12,308 nt of DNA from Haloferacaceae archaeon (lineage in GTDB: Archaea; Halobacteriota; Halobacteria; Halobacteriales; Haloferacaceae). The position numbers and the translations under genes were made by a program. The notes beneath the pieces are model-generated. The model searched no databases and was not told where the DNA came from. It saw only the letters and a list, made by a program, of their open reading frames with translations. Within the stretch, counting starts at the first letter, position 1. Each line of letters opens with the position of its first letter. Shown here one piece after another: positions 6,661 through 12,308 of this stretch. Location of the stretch: contig JAQCMZ010000530.1 in NCBI GenBank assembly GCA_028274825.1, forward strand, positions 1 to 12,308, read 5' to 3'.

Positions 6661-6668
6661 ACAATACG

Positions 6669-7964
6669 ATGACAAAGAATCTCGACAGACGCTCGGTTAT
6701 GAAAGCTCTGGGTGTGGCAGGTGTCACAGGCTTTGCTGGTTGTACGGGCGGTGGCGATGGAAGTGGAGACGGTGGCGACGAGAGTAGTGGCGGCGACGAC
6801 GGTGGTAGTAGCGGTGATGACGAGAGTAGGAGCGGTCGCACGCTGAAACAGGGCGTATTACTGCCGTTGACGGGTGATCTCGGGTCGCTCGGCAAACCAA
6901 TCCGGGACGGTGCTATTCTCCCGCAAACACAGTTGGAAGGCGAGACTGAGTTCACGATCGACATACAACAAGAGGACACAGAGACAAATCCTCAAGCTGG
7001 TATTCAGGGAGCTAACACACTCGTCAATAACGGGTATCCAGCTGTCACCGGGACAGCCTCCTCGGGCGTGAATCTGCAGGTGACTCGAGAGGTGTTAATC
7101 CCGAACTCGACGGTTGGCTGTTCGCCGTCGTCGACATCGCCAGAGGTGACAGCGCTGGAGGATGACGACTACGTGTTCCGAACGGCCCCATCGGACGCAC
7201 TTCAAGGACAAGTCATCGCGCAGGTGGGGAGTGAACGACTCGGAAACACGGATGCCGTGACGATGTACGTGAACAACTCGTACGGACAGGCACTATCCCA
7301 GTCGTTCACAGAATCATTCGAGGAGCGCGGTGGCACCGTCACCGAACAGGTTGCGTTTCAAAAAGAACAATCCTCGTACAGCGCTCAGTTGGAGACCGCA
7401 CTGGGAGCCAGCCCAGAGATGATGGTCGTGATTGGCTACCCCGCCTCTGGCATCCAACTGTTCCGTGACTACTTCGGCCAGTACGATTCAGGCCAGGATA
7501 TCGTCGTCACGGACGGGCTCATCGAGAACGACTTGCCGGACAATGTCGACAGCGACATGACGAACGTCACTGGGACTGCACCAAAGGCGTCCGGCCCCGG
7601 CCGTGATGCATTCAATAGTCTCTACAACGATGAATACGGCCGTGAGCCGGGTGTGTTCAATGCGCAAGCGTACGATGCGACGGCAGTCAGCCTCTTGGCG
7701 AACGTCTATGCCGGTGAAAACAACGGCGAAGCCGTCCGTGACAATTACCGACGGGCCGCAAACCCAGAGGGAGAAGAGTTCGGTCCGGACAGTCTCGCAG
7801 ATGCCATCGCGGCTGCCGCGGCAGGTGATGAGATCAATTATCAAGGCGCCTCATCTGCCTGTAACATTGACGAAAACGGAGATATGGAGGCCGTCTCGTA
7901 CGCCATCTCCGAGGTGCAGGACCGCGACTTCGCAGAAACCGACTCTGTGGCGTTCGGTCAGTAA
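6669..7964 (+). CDS. livJ: Branched-chain amino acid-type ABC transporter substrate-binding lipoprotein
   Basis: A 431-aa extracytoplasmic binding protein of the LivJ/receptor-family ligand-binding type (type I fold), the receptor for the Liv-type importer encoded nearby. The N-terminus is a Tat signal with DRRSVM (6-11), a hydrophobic stretch and a lipobox FAGC (22-25), so it should be exported folded and anchored by a lipid on Cys25. A Gly/Ser/Asp linker (26-54) follows. The mature domain opens with LKQGVLLPLTGDLGSLGKPIRDGAIL, typical of the family. It includes a ligand-pocket-like region GTASSGVNLQVTREVLIPNSTVGCSPSSTSPEVTAL and, later, GYPASGIQLFRDYFGQY and NAQAYDATAVSLLA. The start at 6669 is set by the signal peptide and the SD sequence. 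It converges on livF, with 43 nt between the stop codons, so it is transcribed apart from the livHMGF operon. Substrate is inferred as branched-chain amino acids; urea, amides or other small molecules are possible. Confidence 0.92.
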   Translation: MTKNLDRRSVMKALGVAGVTGFAGCTGGGDGSGDGGDESSGGDDGGSSGDDESRSGRTLKQGVLLPLTGDLGSLGKPIRDGAILPQTQLEGETEFTIDIQQEDTETNPQAGIQGANTLVNNGYPAVTGTASSGVNLQVTREVLIPNSTVGCSPSSTSPEVTALEDDDYVFRTAPSDALQGQVIAQVGSERLGNTDAVTMYVNNSYGQALSQSFTESFEERGGTVTEQVAFQKEQSSYSAQLETALGASPEMMVVIGYPASGIQLFRDYFGQYDSGQDIVVTDGLIENDLPDNVDSDMTNVTGTAPKASGPGRDAFNSLYNDEYGREPGVFNAQAYDATAVSLLANVYAGENNGEAVRDNYRRAANPEGEEFGPDSLADAIAAAAAGDEINYQGASSACNIDENGDMEAVSYAISEVQDRDFAETDSVAFGQ

Positions 7965-8007
7965 CTCGGTCGCGAATGCTCTCGTCTTATTGGGGGGTCG
8001 GCTGAGA

Positions 8008-8754
8008 TTAGCCGCCGAGGAAGTCCTGCCGAACCTGTTCGTCCTCTAACAGCGCGTCACCAGCATTCATATACCGATTTTGCCCGCGAACCAGGACGTA
8101 TCCACGATCACACCGGCGAAGCGCCTCTTTGGCGTTCTGCTCGACCATCAACACTGCCGTTCCGTCTGCGTTGATCCGGTCGATGCGGTCGAACATTTCA
8201 TTCACGAGGTCAGGTGCAAGCCCCGCGGACGGCTCGTCAAGAAGCAGTAATTCCGGGTCCAACATGAGCGCGCGCCCCATCGCAACCATCTGCTGTTGGC
8301 CGCCAGACATAGCGTCGACTCGCTGGGTCTCTCTTTCGGCGAGAATCGGGAAGTAATCGTACACCGTCTGGATGCGGTCTTCCGGCACGTCATCCAGAAT
8401 GTATGCACCCATCTCGAGATTTTCACGAACGGAGAGTGTGCCGAAAATATTCTCTGTTTGCGGGACGTATCCAATCCCCTCGTGGATGATCTCTTCTGGG
8501 GCCATCCCCGCGATGGCAGAGTCGTCAAACTGAATCGCCCCTCCCATATAGTCGGTGAGTCCGAACACACTCTTCATCAGCGTGGATTTGCCGGCGCCGT
8601 TCGGGCCGACGATCGTCACGTATTCGCCGTCAGCAACGTCGAGATCCACGGTTTCGAGGATCTGCAAATCACCGTATCCGGCGTCGAGATCTCGCACGGT
8701 GAGGATACCGTCAGACACCGTCACCGGGTGGGTGTGGTCACTGTCAGTGCTCAT
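8008..8754 (-). CDS. livF: Branched-chain amino acid-type ABC transporter ATP-binding protein LivF
   Basis: A 248-aa cytosolic ABC ATPase, one of the two that power the HAAT-family importer. Visible motifs are Walker A GPNGAGKST (50-58), Q-loop Gln99 in YVPQTENIF, signature MSGGQQQM (149-156) and Walker B LLLLDEPSAGLAPDL (169-183). The switch position reads VEQNAKEAL, with Gln in place of the usual His; this is normal for LivF and helps tell it from LivG. Length is usual plus a short N-terminal extension of about 15 residues. It is the last gene of livHMGF, and its ATG overlaps the livG stop by 4 nt (ATGA), so the two should be translationally coupled. Confidence 0.95.
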   Translation of the reverse strand: MSTDSDHTHPVTVSDGILTVRDLDAGYGDLQILETVDLDVADGEYVTIVGPNGAGKSTLMKSVFGLTDYMGGAIQFDDSAIAGMAPEEIIHEGIGYVPQTENIFGTLSVRENLEMGAYILDDVPEDRIQTVYDYFPILAERETQRVDAMSGGQQQMVAMGRALMLDPELLLLDEPSAGLAPDLVNEMFDRIDRINADGTAVLMVEQNAKEALRRCDRGYVLVRGQNRYMNAGDALLEDEQVRQDFLGG

Positions 8755-9653
8755 ACTGATTCACCAAGGTACGCCTCGACAACCTGCTCGTTGTCTCGGA
8801 TATCCGCATCAGTCCCCTCCGCCAGTACCTTCCCCTGGTGCATTACTATGATCTGTTCGCAGTTGTCCATGATCAAATCCATATCGTGTTCGACCAGCAG
8901 AAAAGTGTAGCCGCGGTCGGCCAGATCGTGAATGTGATCAAGGAGTTGCTTTTCAAGTGTGGGGTTGACGCCGGCAAAAGGCTCGTCTAACAGGAGGACA
9001 TCGGGGTCTGTCATGAGCGTGCGTGCCAGTTCCAAAAGTTTCCGCTGTCCTCCCGAGAGAGTGCCGGCGTACTCCTCTGCGAGATGGTCGATCTCGAACA
9101 GTTCCAGCATCTCCCAGACCCTCTCGCGGATCGCCTCCTCATCTCGTTTGACTTCCTCACGCAGTCCTGGCGTAACGGCGTGTGTCAACTTCTCTCCTTG
9201 TTGCCCCTGTGGTGCGAGCATGAGATTCTCGAGGACGGTCATCTCTGCGAGTTCACGCGTGATTTGGAACGTCCGGACCAGTCCTTGCTGAGCGATTTCG
9301 TGCGGGCGCTGGCCGGTGATGTCGGTCCCGTCAAATAGGATACGCCCTTCATCGGGGGTGTGCACCCCCGTGATACAGTTGAACGTCGTCGACTTGCCCG
9401 CCCCATTTGGACCAATCAGCCCTGTCAGCGAGCCCTCTTTGATATCGAAGGATGCGCCGTCAATCGCAGTGATCCCGCCAAACCGCATCTGCAGATCCTC
9501 CACGCGAAGCGGGACGCCGCGAGAGGTGGTGTCTGCGGACTTCTCAACGGCAGAATCGGCCGACACACCATCGACCGACTCTGTGCTGGTGTCGTCAGAA
9601 GCAGTTGAGGTCACTGTCGCGGCATCACCGCCGCCAGAGTCTGGCTCACTCAC
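8751..9653 (-). CDS. livG: Branched-chain amino acid-type ABC transporter ATP-binding protein LivG
   Basis: A 300-aa ABC ATPase, partner of LivF. Motifs are Walker A GPNGAGKST (81-89), Q-loop Gln130 in VRTFQITREL, signature LSGGQRKLLELA (199-210), Walker B VLLLDEPFAGVNP (219-231) and switch His256 in LLVEHDMDLIM. The QITREL and EHDMD segments are typical of LivG. The frame is open to an ATG at 9734, but I choose the GTG at 9653. It overlaps the livM stop by only 8 nt, whereas the longer start would overlap livM by 89 nt with a basic, unlike leader. Even so, residues 1-45 form an acidic Ser/Thr/Asp-rich tail ahead of the conserved VEDLQMRFGG, longer than in bacterial LivG and probably disordered. 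The stop overlaps the livF start by 4 nt. Confidence 0.93.
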   Translation of the reverse strand: MSEPDSGGGDAATVTSTASDDTSTESVDGVSADSAVEKSADTTSRGVPLRVEDLQMRFGGITAIDGASFDIKEGSLTGLIGPNGAGKSTTFNCITGVHTPDEGRILFDGTDITGQRPHEIAQQGLVRTFQITRELAEMTVLENLMLAPQGQQGEKLTHAVTPGLREEVKRDEEAIRERVWEMLELFEIDHLAEEYAGTLSGGQRKLLELARTLMTDPDVLLLDEPFAGVNPTLEKQLLDHIHDLADRGYTFLLVEHDMDLIMDNCEQIIVMHQGKVLAEGTDADIRDNEQVVEAYLGESV

Positions 9654-11034
9654 GCGTCTCACCTCCGTCGACGGCCGGTTGACCACCTGCCGATTCGGAG
9701 TCGGTCGTCTGTGGCCGCTCGGAGAGGTCGACACTGGAGGCCGACTCTTTCCGATGGCCGAGAAGCCCTTCCGAGCGGGTTTGCATCAGATATATAATCA
9801 CCGCGCCGAGGAAAATAAACTTCAGATTCGGCATCTGTGCGACGAGATATCCGAGCCACAGTGTGGGATCAAGCGATGAGAGTGCAACCCAGGAGTTTTC
9901 CGGAGCCGGAAGACCGCCGCCAGTGAGAAATTCGGCGAGTGCGTTGATTAGCCCTGCGAGCCGTCGTGGGCCCTGTAACAGGAGCGACGCGAAGACAGCT
10001 CCGCCGACGACGCTACCCGTGTTCGAACCCGGTCCACCCACAATCAGTGCCGTAAACACATAGAAGGTGACGAGCGGTTTGAACGTATTGGGATTGACGA
10101 AACCGTAGGTGCCCTGCCAGAGGATCCCTGCGAGTCCCATCAGCGCGCTGCCAAGCATGAACACCTTGATTTTGAACACGCGGGTGTCTTTCCCCAGCGA
10201 CTGGGCGGCAGTCTCGTCTTCACGGATCGCCTTCAGCACGCGTCCGAACGGAGAATTACCGATTCGCCGAGCCAGAACGTAATACCCCGTCACGACCAGA
10301 ACGAGGATGATAACGGTGTATGTCGTCGTCTCAACAACCTGCGGGAGGATCCCCACTGCCCCGCCAACGGTCTTGAGCGTATTCCCAACCACCCCGAGCG
10401 GCCCCTCAAACAGGAAATCCAGCGGCGCGCCAAGTGGCGTGCTGATCCCGCGACCGCCGCCGGTTCCAAACTCAAATCCGGCCACACTCACGACGTTATA
10501 CTGGCTTGATGCCGGGTCGGTGACGGTGCCAGAAAACGTGTCCGCGAGAAGCGTGTATCGGATGATCTCTGAAAAACCCACCGTGACAATCGCAAAGTAG
10601 TCAGCATCGAGTTGAAGCGCCGGGATCGCCGCGATCCCGCCGACAATCGCCGCCGCGAGGACCCCACCTACGATAGCTATCGGCACCGGCAGTCCGAGTC
10701 CGGGCGGGAGTCCGTCAGGCGCCGCCGCGAGAATAGACATCGTATAGACGCCGACGGCCATAAACCCGGCAACACCGATATTGAACAACCCGGTGTATCC
10801 CCAGTGAAGATTCAGCGCGATCGCGAGGAGCGCATACACTCCAGAGAGAAACAGAATCGATTGGAGCGTCTGGAATGCAGCATTGATGACCGCGGAGCCG
10901 GCAAAGACCGCCTGGAGACCGCCGATAATGAAATAGATGATGCCGATAGTGGTCAAAAGCGCGGCGATAAGCCGGGTGTCATCATCTCTGATTCCCGGAG
11001 GAACCGCTTCCCACGCGCGCTGTGCGAGGCTCAT
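9646..11034 (-). CDS. livM: Branched-chain amino acid-type ABC transporter permease LivM
   Basis: A 462-aa integral membrane subunit forming the channel with LivH. It has about nine or ten hydrophobic segments. The family block LNLHWGYTGLFNIGVAGFMAVGVY lies near 74-97. The EAA-type coupling loop, GRVLKAIREDETAAQSLGKDTRVFKIKVFMLGSALMGLAG, lies near 264-303 and contacts the ATPases. It is longer than typical bacterial LivM, with an extended Gly-rich outer loop near 165-235, a further insert near 360-390, and a polar acidic C-terminal tail of about 45 residues after the last membrane segment. The frame is open to 11133, but the ATG at 11034 overlaps the livH stop as ATGA and starts MSLAQRAWEAVPPG, which fits the family. 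The end overlaps the livG GTG start by 8 nt. Confidence 0.93.
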   Translation of the reverse strand: MSLAQRAWEAVPPGIRDDDTRLIAALLTTIGIIYFIIGGLQAVFAGSAVINAAFQTLQSILFLSGVYALLAIALNLHWGYTGLFNIGVAGFMAVGVYTMSILAAAPDGLPPGLGLPVPIAIVGGVLAAAIVGGIAAIPALQLDADYFAIVTVGFSEIIRYTLLADTFSGTVTDPASSQYNVVSVAGFEFGTGGGRGISTPLGAPLDFLFEGPLGVVGNTLKTVGGAVGILPQVVETTTYTVIILVLVVTGYYVLARRIGNSPFGRVLKAIREDETAAQSLGKDTRVFKIKVFMLGSALMGLAGILWQGTYGFVNPNTFKPLVTFYVFTALIVGGPGSNTGSVVGGAVFASLLLQGPRRLAGLINALAEFLTGGGLPAPENSWVALSSLDPTLWLGYLVAQMPNLKFIFLGAVIIYLMQTRSEGLLGHRKESASSVDLSERPQTTDSESAGGQPAVDGGETRE

Positions 11035-12179
11035 GCAGTAGACACCCCCGAGAAGAGACCTGCCGGCCGATACAGGAGAACGAGAACCATCACCACAAAC
11101 GCGGCGATACGCGGGAATCCGGAGGGAAGCCACACGAGCGACATCCGTGACGCGACACCGATGATGATTCCACCGCCGATAGCACCGTATATCGAGCCGA
11201 TCCCGCCGAGAATGACTCCCGAAAAGATGAACAGGAGGAGACGCCAGCCGAAATTAAACGAGAGCACACCGCGCTCGAGGATGATCAGAAACCCAGCAAC
11301 ACCCGCGAGCCCGCCGCCAATAATCCACGTGGCACGGACGACTCGTTCGGTCGGAATCCCAGTGACCTGCGCGAGCGGCTTGTTGTCCGACATCGCGCGC
11401 ATTGCTTTTCCGAGTTTGGTCCGCTGGAGGAGCAGATGAACACCGATCATCAATGTGGCAGCTGCCACAACCATCGTGATCTCGTGAAGATTCAGTGTGT
11501 ACGTTCCGTCGACGATACTGAGCGTGTATGAGGGAAGCGACTCAGGGTTCGTCGACGTGACTCCTCGGGTTGAGGTCGACCAGACGAACACGATGAGATA
11601 TCGCAGCGCCAGTGCCACACCGATAGAGGCAATAAGAAGCGAAATTCCCTCTTTGTCTCGCATCGGTTTGTAGACGATCCGGTCGAGACCAAGCACGAGG
11701 ATGATGCTTGCCAGTGCCGAGACAATCAGTCCAGCCAGCACGGCAATCGGTGATGTCCAGACGGATACTAGAGACGGCGCGGTCAGGAGAATGATACTTC
11801 CAAATCCGACGCTCAGATTCGGGAGTGTTATCATCGCCATAAGATATGCGGCAGCCCACCCGGAGAAGGCGCCAGCTGTGAGATAGTCGCCGTGAGCAAA
11901 ATTCGCGAAGCCGAGGATGCTATACGTCATCGAGAGGCCAACACCCGCGAGTCCGATGATAAGACCGAGAAGCAGTCCGTCAATCAAGAATCCGACAACG
12001 TTCGAGACAGGGATGTATCCGCCGAGCAGGCGTATTCCGACGGCAGAAACAGAAAAATCAGCCAGCTTCGCGGCGAGGTCCACGAGTAAATACACTGCAG
12101 CTACGGCTAACACTGCGATCTTTGGCTTCCGTGCGTATTCTTGAAGCCCGCTCACTCCAAGTGATTCAGCAGTGCCCAT
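11031..12179 (-). CDS. livH: Branched-chain amino acid-type ABC transporter permease LivH
   Basis: A 382-aa membrane subunit, partner of LivM and first gene of the livHMGF operon. The signature GLAGVGLSMTYSILGFANFAHGDYLTAGAF (76-105) matches the LivH block containing NFAHG. LDRIVYKPMRDKEG (165-178) follows the second half of the channel core. The EAA-type loop is RTKLGKAMRAMSDNKPLAQVTGIPTERVVRATWIIGGGLAGVAG (253-296). About nine or ten membrane segments are visible. It is longer than bacterial LivH (about 300 aa) because of an extra N-terminal hydrophobic helix (21-38) and loops near 40-60, 118-145 and 200-230. The ATG at 12179 is the only good start and sits just after a TATA-type promoter. 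Confidence 0.94.
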   Translation of the reverse strand: MGTAESLGVSGLQEYARKPKIAVLAVAAVYLLVDLAAKLADFSVSAVGIRLLGGYIPVSNVVGFLIDGLLLGLIIGLAGVGLSMTYSILGFANFAHGDYLTAGAFSGWAAAYLMAMITLPNLSVGFGSIILLTAPSLVSVWTSPIAVLAGLIVSALASIILVLGLDRIVYKPMRDKEGISLLIASIGVALALRYLIVFVWSTSTRGVTSTNPESLPSYTLSIVDGTYTLNLHEITMVVAAATLMIGVHLLLQRTKLGKAMRAMSDNKPLAQVTGIPTERVVRATWIIGGGLAGVAGFLIILERGVLSFNFGWRLLLFIFSGVILGGIGSIYGAIGGGIIIGVASRMSLVWLPSGFPRIAAFVVMVLVLLYRPAGLFSGVSTA

Positions 12180-12210
12180 AGAGACGATTCACGGGATGAA
12201 AGGCGGTCTG

Positions 12211-12223
12211 TTCATTAAAAGAC
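12211..12223 (-). promoter_or_regulatory. TATA promoter of the livHMGF operon
   Basis: The minus strand reads GTCTTTTAATGAA, centred about 36 nt before the livH ATG, predicting a leader of roughly 10 nt. This is the only good promoter seen for the four overlapping genes. The remaining sequence to the window end (12224-12308) shows no gene, though the divergent neighbour may begin beyond it. Confidence 0.6.
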
Positions 12224-12308
12224 CTGTCGTTCGCTCACGGTGGCCGGCCCCATACTGTCAGTCATCTCTCGGCACAACAGCAGCTGAGTGTCTCTATTGC
12301 CTTCGGGA

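Larger units (their letters stand above)
6074..6668. other. Intergenic stretch without a gene between nreA and the binding-protein gene
   Basis: I find no supportable protein in these ~600 nt. Frames at 6058-6291, 6384-6569 and 6421-6630 (minus) give basic, composition-poor sequences. Six GTCTC/GAGAC pentamers occur (near 6213, 6225, 6231, 6283, 6342 and 6505), again above chance, including a 7-bp hairpin at 6213-6235. The last ~35 nt hold the promoter and ribosome binding site of the downstream gene. There is room for an unannotated small RNA, but no direct evidence for one. Confidence 0.6.

Noticed and set aside
10612..11439. 275-codon frame opposite livM/livH
   Set aside because: It is an Arg/Asp-rich shadow of the GC-rich membrane-protein genes, which are clear family members on the other strand.

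Overview
The window looks like a chromosomal stretch from a halophilic archaeon (class Halobacteria). Four things point there: strongly acidic proteins with Asp/Glu/Ser/Thr-rich linkers, a Tat-type lipoprotein signal on the solute-binding protein, an archaeal TFIIB homologue, and TATA-box promoters lying 25-35 nt ahead of start codons (leaderless or nearly leaderless style). I cannot name the species from the sequence alone.

Layout. Positions 1-741 hold no convincing gene but are dense in the pentamer GTCTC/GAGAC, including a perfect 9-bp inverted repeat and a short tandem repeat. A small unrecognised gene (742-1041, minus) follows, then about 590 nt without a gene, ending in a 20-bp perfect palindrome in front of a PadR-type regulator gene (1634-1987, plus). 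Next comes an information-processing block. A minus-strand pair, rnhA (archaeal RNase HI) and the overlapping 'rnhA operon protein', is divergent from a TFB gene and the DNA repair gene nreA on the plus strand. The TFB is unusual in having no zinc-ribbon cysteines. A 96-bp degenerate hexamer repeat lies between tfb and nreA.

After a ~600-nt gap without a gene comes a complete branched-chain-amino-acid-type (HAAT family) ABC importer. The substrate-binding lipoprotein gene is on the plus strand (6669-7964). It converges on a minus-strand operon livH-livM-livG-livF (12179 down to 8008), whose genes overlap by 4, 8 and 4 nt. LivH and LivM form the membrane channel, LivG and LivF are the two ATPases, and the Tat-exported lipoprotein should capture substrate outside the membrane. 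The binding-protein gene therefore has its own promoter, apart from the permease/ATPase operon.

I do not see a clearly new multigene system here. The points most worth a second look are the cysteine-free TFB, the GTCTC-rich left end, the palindrome ahead of the PadR gene and the hexamer repeat.
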